DNA of 64,000 nucleotides. Source: Antrihabitans auranticaus (lineage in GTDB: Bacteria > Actinomycetota > Actinomycetes > Mycobacteriales > Mycobacteriaceae). The notes beneath the pieces were generated by a model. That model was not told the origin of the DNA. It worked only from the letters and a program-made list of their open reading frames with translations, and did not search any database. Shown here piece after piece: positions 1 to 10,474 of the stretch (its first letter is position 1; each line of letters begins with the position of its first letter). The position numbers and the translations under genes are program-made. The stretch spans positions 62,001 to 126,000 of the forward strand of contig NZ_JAEMNW010000001.1 in assembly GCF_016481275.1 (NCBI RefSeq). Direction: 5' to 3'.

Positions 1-648
1 GACCTTCACGTCCGGATACGAGCGCCCCACATCGCGGCACGCGTCGCGGAACAATCCTGTCGTCAGCGGTAGCACGTTGGCCTTGTGCACGATCGTGACG
101 TGCTTGCGCCGACTCTGCGCAAGCCGAAAGGCTGTGTGCGCGATCCGTTCCGACGCCAGGCGCGTGACGACGCCGACCGACATCGCGACATCGGGTGTCG
201 GCTGAAACTCTCCCGATCCGGCGAACATGTTGCGGTCGGCGTACAGCCCCTCGCTGTTCTCGCGGACGATCACGAGGTCCATATCGTGTGCCACCGATCG
301 CACACCGGCGAAGGCACGCGCTGGGCGGATGTTGGCGAACAACCCGAACCGCTTCCGGATCAGTCCACCCGGCGGCGGACCGATCCGGTGCTCGGCGGAG
401 TACGAAGCACTGTCGTGCGGTCCGAGTATCCATCCGTCGACCTGGTCGAGAGCGTTCAAGGTCTCGTCAGACAGCGGCGCGCCATGCGCATCGATCGCCT
501 TGTGCCCCATGAGAAGCGGCACCCACTCGACCGCAAGAGCGCCGACGGCAGCGACTGCCTCGTCGACCACACGCTGCGTGGCGGGAACGATTTCATGACC
601 GATGCCGTCGCCTTCGATCAGGCCGAGCCGCGAGGGATTCACAGCCAC
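1..648 (-). CDS. Isocitrate/isopropylmalate dehydrogenase family protein (partial, C-terminal part missing)
   Basis: The reading frame runs off the left edge, so about 216 N-terminal residues are visible. They include a nucleotide-binding style start (LIEGDGIGHEI), the family segment VRENSEGLYADR and the lysine-containing HKANVLPLTTGLF. These are hallmarks of the NAD(P)-dependent beta-decarboxylating dehydrogenases (LeuB, isocitrate, tartrate and homoisocitrate dehydrogenases). These enzymes oxidise a 2-hydroxy acid and decarboxylate it using Mg or Mn. The substrate cannot be decided without the missing part. The start is GTG at 648 or GTG at 642; both are in frame and neither has a clear ribosome site. 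The gene is divergent from the 2H phosphoesterase gene, with only about 17 bases between the starts. Confidence 0.85.
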   Translation of the reverse strand, partial: MAVNPSRLGLIEGDGIGHEIVPATQRVVDEAVAAVGALAVEWVPLLMGHKAIDAHGAPLSDETLNALDQVDGWILGPHDSASYSAEHRIGPPPGGLIRKRFGLFANIRPARAFAGVRSVAHDMDLVIVRENSEGLYADRNMFAGSGEFQPTPDVAMSVGVVTRLASERIAHTAFRLAQSRRKHVTIVHKANVLPLTTGLFRDACRDVGRSYPDVKV

Positions 649-665
649 ATCAGTACCATGCCAGC

Positions 666-1166
666 ATGGTTCAGTCGGTAGAGCTGTTGCTCGACGACAC
701 CGCCGAAGCCGCGATTCGACGGCAATGGCGCATGCTCGCGGACGCCGGATTGCCGAGTCAGCAGCCACACCACCGGCCGCACGTCACGCTGTCTGTCGCG
801 AGCGAGATCTGGCCCAGGATCGAGAAGCAACTTCGTGAGGTCGACTTCGTACCCTTTCCGATCGACATAGGAGCTGTCACCGTCTTCGGTGGCAAGCGGC
901 CGGTGCTCGTTCGATCGGTCATCGCATCCGACAACCTGCTCGGGTTGCACCGCCGCGTTCACGACGCGCTCGCCGAATGCCCCGGAACCGCAGCCAACCT
1001 GTCGCCCGGACATTGGACGCCGCACGTCACCCTCGCGCGCCGGCTGCAACCGGACCAACTCGGCGAGGCGATCCGAGCGGTTCTTCGCGAACGCGACATC
1101 GCGGCGACGGCGGTCGGCCTCCGCCGCTGGGACGGCGACCGACGCGCCGAATGGTCCATTACGTGA
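666..1166 (+). CDS. 2'-5' RNA ligase family protein (2H phosphoesterase fold)
   Basis: The protein has 166 residues and two copies of the HxT-type motif (PHVTL near residue 38 and PHVTL near residue 119). These pair to form the active site of the 2H phosphoesterase superfamily (LigT/ThpR, cyclic phosphodiesterases, AKAP-like). Family members cleave or form 2'-5' or cyclic phosphodiester bonds in RNA or nucleotides, in the cytoplasm. The length is typical. It starts with ATG at 666, close to the divergent dehydrogenase gene, so both share a very short promoter region. The thioredoxin gene begins 65 bases downstream in the same direction. The real substrate of such stand-alone actinobacterial proteins is not known. 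Confidence 0.85.
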   Translation: MVQSVELLLDDTAEAAIRRQWRMLADAGLPSQQPHHRPHVTLSVASEIWPRIEKQLREVDFVPFPIDIGAVTVFGGKRPVLVRSVIASDNLLGLHRRVHDALAECPGTAANLSPGHWTPHVTLARRLQPDQLGEAIRAVLRERDIAATAVGLRRWDGDRRAEWSIT

Positions 1167-1231
1167 GCCCTGGAAGATTTGGAATACCCGCAGCGTTAGA
1201 TGAAAAGACAAACACGAGCGAAAGGATCGCA

Positions 1232-1603
1232 GTGGCTACACAGACTCTGACCCAGGAGAACTTCGACGAGACCATCACCGGAAGCGACGTGGTTCTCGTC
1301 GACTTCTGGGCGAGCTGGTGCGGACCGTGTCGCCAATTTGCGCCGACGTTCGAGAAGTCGTCGGAGAGTCACCCCGACGTCGTGCACGGCAAGGTCGATA
1401 CCGAGGCCGAGCAAGGGTTGGCGTCGGCGGCGAACATCCGCTCGATTCCGACCATCATGGCGTTCCGTGAGGGCGTACTCGTCTTTGCCCAGCCCGGCGC
1501 CCTTCCCGCCCCAGCGCTCGAGGACCTCATCACGCAGGTGAAGGCCCTCGATATGGACGACGTCCGCCGTCAGCTCGCCGACCAAGAGGCCGCCTCAAAA
1601 TAA
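1232..1603 (+). CDS. Thioredoxin family protein
   Basis: This is a 123-residue cytoplasmic thioredoxin with the redox motif WCGPC (Cys30 and Cys33) inside FWASWCGPC, a cis-Pro segment SIPTIMAF, and the normal thioredoxin length plus a short C-terminal extension rich in Asp, Gln and Ala. The start is GTG at 1232, preceded by AAAGGA eight bases upstream. A longer frame exists upstream, but it lacks thioredoxin similarity and overlaps the previous gene. The protein reduces disulfides in client proteins and is normally recycled by thioredoxin reductase, which is not in this window. No signal peptide is seen. Confidence 0.93.
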   Translation: MATQTLTQENFDETITGSDVVLVDFWASWCGPCRQFAPTFEKSSESHPDVVHGKVDTEAEQGLASAANIRSIPTIMAFREGVLVFAQPGALPAPALEDLITQVKALDMDDVRRQLADQEAASK

Positions 1604-1700
1604 GCGCAAAGAATCTCCGGATCGTTGTCGAAACAGCTGGGTATCGTTCGACGCGTCAGTGAGGCCGACACCACGGCTCATTCACGAAGGGGAGATTGCG

Positions 1701-2069
1701 ATGCGATACATCAGCTGGGTTCGAAGCACCGAGGACTTCGGCAACCCGCCGCAGGCCTTGATGGACGAAATGGGCAAGGCTATGGCGGAGTCGGTCAAGA
1801 ACGGCGTGATCGTCGAGGCCGGCGGTATGGGGACGCTGCGTGAGCACGGAACCAAGCTGACTCTCACTGGCGGCAAGATCCTGGACGGCCCCTACAGCGA
1901 GGCGAAGGAACTGGTCGGCGGTTACGTCATTCAGAACCTCGACTCCTACGAGGAGGCAGTCGAGGGCGCCCGTTGGCTCCTCGAACTGCACAAAGAGCAC
2001 TGGCCCGAGTGGGAGGGCTACGTCGAGGTCCGCCAGATGTTCGTCGAAGGCGGCTTCGACGCGGAGTAA
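1701..2069 (+). CDS. YCII/DGPF-domain protein
   Basis: The protein has 122 residues and contains the signature DGPYSEAKELVGGYVI of the YCII-related (PhnB/DGPF) family, small dimeric ferredoxin-like alpha/beta proteins. Family members are often encoded beside ECF sigma factors, but none is present here. The start is ATG at 1701 with GGGGAG about eight bases upstream. The gene ends 10 bases before a strong hairpin shared with the convergent polA. The biochemical role is unknown; a conserved His/Asp pair in some relatives has been proposed as catalytic, and I cannot confirm it here. Confidence 0.85.
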   Translation: MRYISWVRSTEDFGNPPQALMDEMGKAMAESVKNGVIVEAGGMGTLREHGTKLTLTGGKILDGPYSEAKELVGGYVIQNLDSYEEAVEGARWLLELHKEHWPEWEGYVEVRQMFVEGGFDAE

Positions 2070-2079
2070 ACAGTCACTA

Positions 2080-2118
2080 CAAAGGTCCGCGCACCTCATC
2101 CAGGTGCGCGGACCTTTG
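2080..2118. terminator. Bidirectional intrinsic terminator between YCII gene and polA
   Basis: A perfect 17-bp inverted repeat (CAAAGGTCCGCGCACCT and its complement) surrounds a 5-base loop at 2097-2101. It lies between the convergent stop codons of the YCII gene (2069) and polA (2121). The A/T-rich outer ends of the stem (AAAGG/CCTTT) give short U tracts in both directions, so it can end transcripts from both sides. Confidence 0.85.
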
Positions 2119-2120
2119 TG

Positions 2121-4853
2121 TCAATGCGCTGCCGAGTCCCACGTCCGGCCGGTGCCGACCGATACCTCGAGGGGAACCGACAATTCGATCGCCGACGCCA
2201 TGTTCTCGCGAACCAGCCGCTCGACCTCGTCCTTCTCGTCCGCGACGACCTCGAACAGCAGCTCGTCGTGAATTTGCAGCAGCATGCGTGACTTCAGGTC
2301 GGCGGCTCGCAGCGCGTTCTGGACGTTGATCATCGCCACCTTGATGATGTCGGCGGCGGTCCCTTGGATCGGGGCGTTCAGCGCGGCACGCTCGGCAACT
2401 TCGCGACGCTGCCTGTTGCTGCTGTCCAGATCCGGCAAGTACCGGCGCCGACCGAACAGAGTCTCGGTATAACCGACCTTCCGCGCGACGTCGACGGCTT
2501 CGCGCAAGTAGTCGCGGACCCCGCCGAACCGCGCGAAATAGACCTCCATCTGCTCTTTCGCCTCGTCGGTGCTGATCTTCAGCTGAACGGACAGCCCGTA
2601 CGCGCTGAGTCCGTAGGCCAAGCCGTACGACATCGCCTTGACGCGGCGCCGCAGTTCCGGCGTCACCTCATCGATCGGGAGGCTGAATGCTTTCGATGCG
2701 ACGAACGAATGCAGATCTTCGCCGGTGTTGAACGCCTCGATCAGGCCCTCGTCCTTGCTGAGGTGGGCCATGATCCGCATCTCGATCTGGCTGTAGTCGG
2801 CGGTCATCAGCATGTCGTAACCGGGTCCGACGACGAACCCGTTGCGAATCTGCCGACCGGTGTCGGTCCGGATCGGTATGTTCTGCAAGTTCGGTTCGGT
2901 CGACGACAACCGACCCGTCGCCGCGATGGTCTGGTTGAACGTCGTGTGGATGCGACCGTCGTCCGATACGGCCTTCAGCAGACCGTCGACCGTGACCTTG
3001 AGTCGGGTCGCGTCCCGGTGCGCGAGCAGATACCCCAGGAACGGGTGCTCGGTCTTTTCGAACAGCCCCTCGAGCGCATCGGCATCGGTGGTGTAGCCGG
3101 TCTTGGTCCGCTTCGTCTTCGGCATGTCGAGTTCCTCGAAGAGGACGACTTGCAGCTGCTTCGGCGAACCGAGGTTGATCTGCTTCCCGATCACCTCGTA
3201 TGCGGCATTCGCCGCGGTGGCGACGTCCTGAGCGAACCGGCTCTGGAGATCGTTCAGGTGGTCGAGATCCATGGCGATGCCGGCGGTTTCGAGATCGGCC
3301 AGCACGGTCAGGAGGGGCAGTTCCATATCCCGGAGCAGCGGCATCGACTCGATCTGCTCGAGTTCGGTATCGAACGCGGCCGCAAGGTCGACGACGGCGC
3401 GCGCACGCAATATCTCGGCCTCGGCCGTCGCCGCGCCGACCTGCTCCTCGTCGTCCAGCAACGAAAGCTGGGTCTGCTCGGACTTCTCGACCCGCAGTTC
3501 ACGCCGAAGGTAGCGTAGTGACAAATCGTCGAGGTTGAACGTGCGCTGTCCTGGGCGAACCAGATAGGCAGCGAGCGCGGTGTCGGTCGTCATCCCGCCC
3601 AGCGCCCAGCCACGCGCGCGGAGCGCGTGCATCGCGGACTTCGCCTCATGCAGCGCCTTCGGCTGATTCACATCGGCAAGCCATGCGCCGAAGGCTTTTT
3701 CGTCCTCCGGCGTCAGCCACTCGACATCGACGTAGCCGCCTTCGCCGTCTGACGCCGCAATCGCGATCGCCGTGACGTCGCCGCCGTAGGGCGTTGTCTT
3801 GCCCACGATCGTCAAGCCGTGCCGCTCGCCTGTGCTCGCATGCTTCGCAAGCCACCCGGTGAGTTCGCCGGATCCGATCGCCCCGCCACTGATCTCGAAA
3901 CCCTCGTCCGCCTCTGGTTCCGCGGAGGCCAGGGTCTCGAACAGACGGTCGCGCAGTACGCGGAACTCGAGGTCGTCGAACAGCTGATGGATCTTGGTGC
4001 GATCCCACGGACCGAGTTCGAGCTGAGTTGGCGTATAAGGCAATTCGACGGTCTTGAGTAGTTCGGTCAGCTGCCGGTTCATGACGACGCTCGACAGATT
4101 CGCCCGAAGCGCATCGCCGACCTTTCCGCGGACCTCGTCGACCCGGTCTACCAACGTCTCCAGGCTGCCGAATTCCTTGATCCACTTCGCCGCGGTCTTC
4201 TCCCCCACCCCCGGTATCCCCGGAAGGTTGTCGCTCGGGTCGCCACGCAACGCCGCGAAGTCGGGATACTGCGTGGGCGTCAGCCCGTACTTGGTCTGGA
4301 CCTCTTCGGGTGTGAACCGGGTCAGCTCCGATACGCCACGCTTCGGGTAGAGCACCGTGACGTTCTCGTTGACCAGCTGGATCGCGTCGCGGTCACCGGT
4401 CACGATCAGCACCCGGAACCCGAGCGGGACAGCCTGCGTAGTCAGGGTTGCGATGATGTCGTCGGCCTCGACACCGGCTTGCGCCATAACCGGAATCCCC
4501 AAGGCCCCCAGCACATCTTTGGTGAGCTCGACCTGCCCCTTGAACTCGTCCGGTGGCCGGCTCCGGTTGGCTTTGTACTCGGGGTAGGCCTCGGCCCGGA
4601 AAGTCTGGCGGGAAACGTCGAACGCGGCCGCGACATGCGTCGGAGCCTCGTCGCGCAAGATGTTGATAAGCATCGCGGTGAACCCGTAGACGGCGTTCGT
4701 CGTCTGGCCGCTCTGTGTCTTGAAGTTCTCGGCGGGCAGCGCGAAGAACGCACGGAACGCCAGCGAATGCCCGTCGAGCAGCATCAGCGTCGGCTGGGCG
4801 GGCGTGCCGGATTCTTTCGCAGCGGCGGTGGTCGCGGTGGTTGCGGGGCTCAC
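2121..4853 (-). CDS. polA: DNA polymerase I
   Basis: This is a full-length Pol I of 910 residues for gap filling, repair and Okazaki primer removal. The N-terminal 5' nuclease domain (about residues 25-300) shows DGHSLAFRAF, VEADDIIATL and GVGEKTAAKWI. The middle domain resembles a 3'-5' exonuclease, but its acidic catalytic motifs are not apparent, as in mycobacterial Pol I, so proofreading is unlikely. The polymerase domain has motif A (DYSQIEMRIMAHLS), the O-helix region (RRRVKAMSYGLAYGLS) and motif C (QIHDELLFEV). I chose the GTG at 4853 (VSPATTATT...) because mycobacterial PolA begins in the same way; an ATG at 4883 would add ten residues of no recognisable type. The livF gene ends 49 bases upstream on the same strand. 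Confidence 0.96.
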   Translation of the reverse strand: MSPATTATTAAAKESGTPAQPTLMLLDGHSLAFRAFFALPAENFKTQSGQTTNAVYGFTAMLINILRDEAPTHVAAAFDVSRQTFRAEAYPEYKANRSRPPDEFKGQVELTKDVLGALGIPVMAQAGVEADDIIATLTTQAVPLGFRVLIVTGDRDAIQLVNENVTVLYPKRGVSELTRFTPEEVQTKYGLTPTQYPDFAALRGDPSDNLPGIPGVGEKTAAKWIKEFGSLETLVDRVDEVRGKVGDALRANLSSVVMNRQLTELLKTVELPYTPTQLELGPWDRTKIHQLFDDLEFRVLRDRLFETLASAEPEADEGFEISGGAIGSGELTGWLAKHASTGERHGLTIVGKTTPYGGDVTAIAIAASDGEGGYVDVEWLTPEDEKAFGAWLADVNQPKALHEAKSAMHALRARGWALGGMTTDTALAAYLVRPGQRTFNLDDLSLRYLRRELRVEKSEQTQLSLLDDEEQVGAATAEAEILRARAVVDLAAAFDTELEQIESMPLLRDMELPLLTVLADLETAGIAMDLDHLNDLQSRFAQDVATAANAAYEVIGKQINLGSPKQLQVVLFEELDMPKTKRTKTGYTTDADALEGLFEKTEHPFLGYLLAHRDATRLKVTVDGLLKAVSDDGRIHTTFNQTIAATGRLSSTEPNLQNIPIRTDTGRQIRNGFVVGPGYDMLMTADYSQIEMRIMAHLSKDEGLIEAFNTGEDLHSFVASKAFSLPIDEVTPELRRRVKAMSYGLAYGLSAYGLSVQLKISTDEAKEQMEVYFARFGGVRDYLREAVDVARKVGYTETLFGRRRYLPDLDSSNRQRREVAERAALNAPIQGTAADIIKVAMINVQNALRAADLKSRMLLQIHDELLFEVVADEKDEVERLVRENMASAIELSVPLEVSVGTGRTWDSAAH

Positions 4854-4902
4854 TCGAGTGAGTCTAGGGATACCTACCGACACGGTTGCGACGCGTCCGC
4901 CG

Positions 4903-5679
4903 CTACCCGACGCCGAGGTACGCCGATTTGATCGCAGGATCGGCGAGCAGGCCTTTCCCGGTGCCTTCCTTCTTCACCTCACCCGTCTCGAGGATATAGG
5001 CGCGGTCGGTCCGAGTGAGGGCCTGTTGTGCATTTTGCTCGACGAGCAGGATCGTCGTTCCAGATGCATTGATCTCGGCGATGATCCGGAAGATCTGCTG
5101 GATGATCATGGGCGCGAGTCCCATCGACGGTTCGTCGAGCAGCAGCAGTTTCGGACGCGCCATCAGGGAGCGGCCGATCGCGACCATCTGCTGCTCACCG
5201 CCGGACAGGGTGCCACCGACCTGCGTGCGCCGCTCGAGCAGACGCGGAAAGAGCTCGAAGATCCACTCGAGCCGTTCGTTGTACTCGGCCTTCGTGTCGA
5301 ACTTGCGCGCGTAGCAACCCATGTCCAGGTTCTCTTGCACGGTCATGCCAGGAAAGACGCCACGTCCCTCGGGCGCCTGGATGATGCCGAGCTTGACCCG
5401 GTCGTGCGCCTTCACGTGCGTTATGTCTTTGCCGTCGAACATGATTCGACCGCGTGTGAGCGGCAGGAGACCGGACAGCGCACGCATCGTCGTCGTCTTG
5501 CCTGCACCGTTCGCACCCAGCAGCGTGACCAGTTCACCCTGGTCGACGCGAATCGAAATGCCGTGCAGCGCTTGGATCCGGCCGTAGTTGACCACGATGT
5601 CGGTCGCTTCGAAAAGCGGGTCACCCGGCGCGCCGGTGGTCGTGGCGAGGTCGCTATCGGGTTTTCTATGCCGTGACAT
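4903..5679 (-). CDS. livF: Branched-chain amino-acid ABC transporter, ATP-binding protein LivF
   Basis: The protein has 258 residues. Walker A is GANGAGKTTTM, the ABC signature is LSGGEQQM, and Walker B LLLLDEPSMGLAP is followed by the LivF-typical IFRIIAEINASGTTILLVEQ. It is one of the two ATPases that power LivH/LivM import of leucine, isoleucine and valine. The chosen start at 5679 (MSRHRKP) overlaps the end of livG by 14 bases; the frame is open further upstream, but that part lies inside livG. It is the last gene of the livKHMGF cluster. Confidence 0.93.
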   Translation of the reverse strand: MSRHRKPDSDLATTTGAPGDPLFEATDIVVNYGRIQALHGISIRVDQGELVTLLGANGAGKTTTMRALSGLLPLTRGRIMFDGKDITHVKAHDRVKLGIIQAPEGRGVFPGMTVQENLDMGCYARKFDTKAEYNERLEWIFELFPRLLERRTQVGGTLSGGEQQMVAIGRSLMARPKLLLLDEPSMGLAPMIIQQIFRIIAEINASGTTILLVEQNAQQALTRTDRAYILETGEVKKEGTGKGLLADPAIKSAYLGVG

Positions 5680-6621
5680 CGTCAGGGACCCCCAGGTAGG
5701 CAGCGATGACTTTCGGATCCTCGCGGATCTCGGCGGGCAGGCCGTCGGCAATCTTCTTGCCGAACTCGAGCACGACGATCCGGTCCGTCACACCCATGAC
5801 CAGTCGCATGTCGTGCTCGATCAGCAGCACGGTGAATCCGTCGTCGCGAATCTTGCGGATCAGGTCCATGAGCGCGGCCTTCTCGCTCGGGTTGAAGCCG
5901 GCGGCAGGTTCGTCGAGGCACAGCAACTTCGGCTCCGTCGCGAGCGCGCGCGCAATTTCGAGCCGACGCTGGTCGCCGTAAGAGAGATTCTTCGCCTTCT
6001 CGACGGCGCGCGGCGCTATGCCGACGAACTCGAGCAGCGCCATTCCGCGCTCCACCGCATCGTGTTCTTCTCGACGATGACGCGCGGTCCGGAAGATCGC
6101 CCCCGGCACCGACGTCCGGTGCCGCGCGTCCGTGCCGACCGCGACGTTCTCGAGAGCTGTCATCTCGTTGAACAGGCGAATGTTCTGGAAGGTCCGGCCA
6201 ATGCCGAGCCGGGTGATCGCGTTGCGCTTGGTTTTGGTCAGCGGCTTACCGTCGAAGTAGACCGTTCCCGACGACGGGCGGTAAACGCCGGTGATGGCGT
6301 TGAAGCACGTCGTCTTGCCTGCACCGTTGGGGCCGATAAGACCGAGGATCTCACCGCGCCGAATCTCGAAACTGACGCTGTCGAGTGCGACAAGGCCACC
6401 GAACTTGACCGTCAGCTCGTCGGTCCGCATCAGCGCTTCACCGACCGCTGTCTGAATCTCACGAGTGGGGGCAACTGCTTCCGCGACAGCTTCGGGATCC
6501 GCGAGGACGGGATCGATCGCCGCGACGTCGACGATTCCCGCCTCCGGCTTGCCGACCTCCGGCGCAAACCCGGCCGCCATGTCCTCGTTGTCGAAGAGCG
6601 CGTCGCCCGCGCCCGGGGTCG

Positions 6622-6625
<4 letters not shown>
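5666..6625 (-). CDS. livG: Branched-chain amino-acid ABC transporter, ATP-binding protein LivG with N-terminal extension
   Basis: The protein has 319 residues. The ABC core starts near residue 66 ([12 protein letters not shown]) and shows Walker [12 protein letters not shown], a signature region [16 protein letters not shown], Walker [14 protein letters not shown] and the LivG-type [16 protein letters not shown]. The first 65 residues form an Ala/Asp/Glu/Pro-rich extension that ordinary LivG proteins of about 255 residues lack. The ATG at 6625 overlaps the livM stop as ATGA, which argues that the extension is translated. An internal ATG at residue 66 would give a normal-length protein. Confidence 0.92.
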
Positions 6626-7817
<1,192 letters not shown>

Positions 7818-7821
<4 letters not shown>

Positions 7822-9032
7822 ACCCGTGCCTTTCCGAGACTCTCGCCAAGAATGCCGGTAGGTCGGATCATCAGAACAAGGACCAGGAGAACGAAGGCGA
7901 TGACATCGCGCCACTGGGCTCCGAACAGAACCTGACCGTAGTTCTCGATGAGGCCTAGCAACAGTCCACCCAGGAGCGCGCCACGCAAGTTGCCGATGCC
8001 GCCGAGGACGGCCGCGCTGAATGCCTTGATGCCGAGGATGAACCCACCCGAATAGATGATTCCTGACGGGATCTTGAGTGTGTAGAGCAGCGCGGCCGCT
8101 CCGGCGAGCACGCCGCCGATCAAGAACGTCAGCATGATGACCCGTTCCCGCGAGACCCCCATGAGGGTCGCGGTGTTCGGGTCCTGCGCGACGGCGCGAA
8201 TACCGCGCCCGAACTTGGTTCTGTTGATCAGCAGGTCGGTCACCAGCGCGAGGAGCAGAGCGGACACGACGATGATCACCGCGATATTCGTCACGACGCC
8301 GGTCGAGATGTGGAACAGCTCGGTCGGTTCGACGAGCCTGATGGGCTCTTCTGCAGTCGATCCGCCGAGCACCAGATCTTTGGGCAGCGCCGCGTAGAGA
8401 ACTTGCTCGATGGCGAGCGCAGCTCCGATACCCAGGACGAGAACGATCAACGATTTCACTACCGGAAGCTGTAGCCGCCCCGACGCCCACCGCCCCAGCG
8501 CAACCCAGATGCCTACGCCGACAAGCACAGCCAACGCGATCGTCAGGCACAGAAGCGTGTTCTTCGGCAGCACGAAGTGCACGAATTCCTGCAGAACGAA
8601 CGACATTCCGATAGCGGTGATCAGGAAGATAAGCGGCTTGGCCCCGCGTTTCCGCAGTGGTCTGTATGCCACGCGTTCGAGGCCGACCGCGGCGCCACCG
8701 GCGAAGAGCATGCCGACCGCCATAGCGACCGCGAGGTACACGATCGTGAGGACCGTGCCCTGCGAGTAGACGTCGGCCGACGGCCCGAACCCGAGCAGCT
8801 GCAGACCGATGTACTGCCCGAACATGCCGAGCATGAAGATCTCGGAGTGGGCGAAGTTGATCAGCCGGAGCACGCCGTATACGAGCGTGTAGCCGACAGC
8901 GACGAGCGCGTAGATCGAGCCGTAGCTCAAGCCTTCGATGGTCAGTTGCCAGAACTGATCGATCACGCCTGAGACGTTGAACCCGATCGAACTGGAGAGG
9001 ATGGCTGTCTCAGCCATCACGCTCATCGTCAT
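7818..9032 (-). CDS. livH: Branched-chain amino-acid ABC transporter, permease LivH (long form)
   Basis: The LivH-type permease has the N-terminal signature YTLVYGVLRLINFAHSEIFM and the C-terminal loop RGIRAVAQDPNTATLMGV. At 404 residues it is about 100 longer than typical LivH. The extra part lies roughly between residues 155 and 260 and contains at least two further hydrophobic segments (LTIALAVLVGVGIWVAL and LIVLVLGIGAALAIEQVLYA). The start is ATG at 9032, with an alternative ATG at 9026. It lies 79 bases downstream of the livK stop, and that gap contains a stable hairpin. Confidence 0.93.
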
Positions 9033-9052
9033 ACCTATCCCCTAATGCGATA

Positions 9053-9092
9053 CGCGGGTGCGGGGACGACCGAAGCCGACCCCGCACCCGCG
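9053..9092. promoter_or_regulatory. Intercistronic hairpin between livK and livH
   Basis: A perfect 13-bp GC-rich inverted repeat (CGCGGGTGCGGGG at 9053-9065 and its complement at 9080-9092) with a 14-base loop lies in the gap between the livK stop and the livH start. There is no U tract after it on the minus strand. It is better read as a transcript-stabilising or partial-attenuation structure than as a full terminator. Such structures often keep binding-protein mRNA more abundant than permease mRNA. Confidence 0.55.
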
Positions 9093-9111
9093 GTCAGTTG
9101 TCGAGCCGGAA

Positions 9112-10305
9112 CTACTCCTGAACCTTGTAGATCCAGATCAGCGCCGACGCGAGCTCGCCGTTCTCGCTCCACTTGTACTGACGGGCCAAGCCGGCACCGT
9201 CGTAGCTGCGGACGAACTCGAGCAGATCTGCGCGCGTGACCTTACCCGAATCGATTCCCTTGAGCAGGATGGTCGTCAGGTCGTACGCCTCGACGGAGTA
9301 GACGCCGGGAGCCTGACCGTTCAACGCCTCGTACGCGTTCTTGAATGCCTCCGGCGCCGGACCGCATGGGCACGACAGCAGGGCACCCTCGGACTTGCTT
9401 CCTGCCTGCTTCACGAACTCGGGATCGTTCGAGCCGTCGGCAGAGACGAAGACTGCGTTGACTCCGGCGTCCTTCAGCTGCGTCGCCAGCAACGCCGCCT
9501 CCGCGTAGTAACCCGAGAAGAACACCGCCTCCGGATTGGCTGCCTTCACCTTCGAGACGGTCGCGCTGAAGTCCTTGTCGCCCTTCTTCACGCTTCCTGC
9601 GCAGCTGGCGTCCGCGACATCGCCGAGGGTCGCGGTGACTGCTGCACCGAGACCGACGCCGTAGTCGCTGTTGTCTTCGACAACACAGACCTTCTTGTAG
9701 CCCAGCTTGTTCTTCAGGTAGTTCGCGACGGCGGGACCCTGGATGTCGTCGTTCGCCAAACCGCGGAAGAAGGTCCGCCAGCCGTTCTGCGTCAGCGTCG
9801 CATTCGTGGCCGACGACGTCACCGACACCAGACCGGCGTCGTTGAACAGGCTGCCGGTGGCCTTCGTCTCACCGGAGAATGCCGGACCGACAACACCGAT
9901 GATCGACTGGTCGCCGATGATGTTCGGCACGACCTGGGTGGCCTTCTGCGGGTCACCCTCGGTGTCGAACTCCTTCAGGCCGACCTGGCAATCGGGGTTG
10001 GCCTTGTTGTGCTGATCGAGCGCGAGCTTGACTCCGTCGATGATGTTGATGCCGAGCGCGGCGTCGTTACCCGTCAGCGCGCCCGCCATGGCAATGTTCG
10101 TCGGCGCGCACGTGGCCTTACCGTCACCGGCCGGATCGGCGGCATTCGCGACCGCTGCGGCAGGAACCTCAGCGCCGTTGATGTCGATCTGAACCTGCTC
10201 CTTGATGGAGTAGCTCACATCGCTCGACTTGTCGCTACAGCCCGCCAATGCCAGCGCGGCCGCGACTCCTATAACCAACGCGCCCCTCGCTGTACGACGA
10301 TGCAC
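9112..10305 (-). CDS. livK: Branched-chain amino-acid ABC transporter, substrate-binding lipoprotein
   Basis: The protein has 397 residues. It begins with a lipoprotein signal peptide (VHRRTARGALVIGVAAALA) and the lipobox LAGC, followed by a periplasmic-binding-protein type I fold typical of LivJ/LivK (NIAMAGALTGNDAALGINI; IIGVVGPAFSGETKA). It would bind leucine-type amino acids outside the membrane and deliver them to LivHM. The start is GTG at 10305 with GGAGGTG six bases upstream; an upstream ATG frame at 10422 lacks any signal-peptide logic. It heads the cluster, so the promoter should lie in the 169 bases up to the pdtaR stop. Confidence 0.93.
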   Translation of the reverse strand: MHRRTARGALVIGVAAALALAGCSDKSSDVSYSIKEQVQIDINGAEVPAAAVANAADPAGDGKATCAPTNIAMAGALTGNDAALGINIIDGVKLALDQHNKANPDCQVGLKEFDTEGDPQKATQVVPNIIGDQSIIGVVGPAFSGETKATGSLFNDAGLVSVTSSATNATLTQNGWRTFFRGLANDDIQGPAVANYLKNKLGYKKVCVVEDNSDYGVGLGAAVTATLGDVADASCAGSVKKGDKDFSATVSKVKAANPEAVFFSGYYAEAALLATQLKDAGVNAVFVSADGSNDPEFVKQAGSKSEGALLSCPCGPAPEAFKNAYEALNGQAPGVYSVEAYDLTTILLKGIDSGKVTRADLLEFVRSYDGAGLARQYKWSENGELASALIWIYKVQE

Positions 10306-10474
10306 GTTCCACCTCCGAGTTCTGTCTCCCCGGCGGACCGGAGGGGCCAACTGCGCCAGCCCGCAGAGAACATAACCTCGCGTCGTTACATCTGCATCAC
10401 ATTGCGCCCATTTTCGGCGCAAGTGTCACGATCTGTGGTGGTGTCCGATTCGTCGGAGTCGAGGCAGAAGCGAC

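Noticed and set aside
2364-3518. A 384-codon open frame on the plus strand inside polA
   Set aside because: It is the complement of the polymerase domain, with no ribosome site, no family similarity, and codon third positions following polA.
4853-4883. The longer polA start at 4883 (ten extra residues)
   Set aside because: The GTG at 4853 begins a sequence like the known mycobacterial PolA start, and the extra residues have no counterpart.
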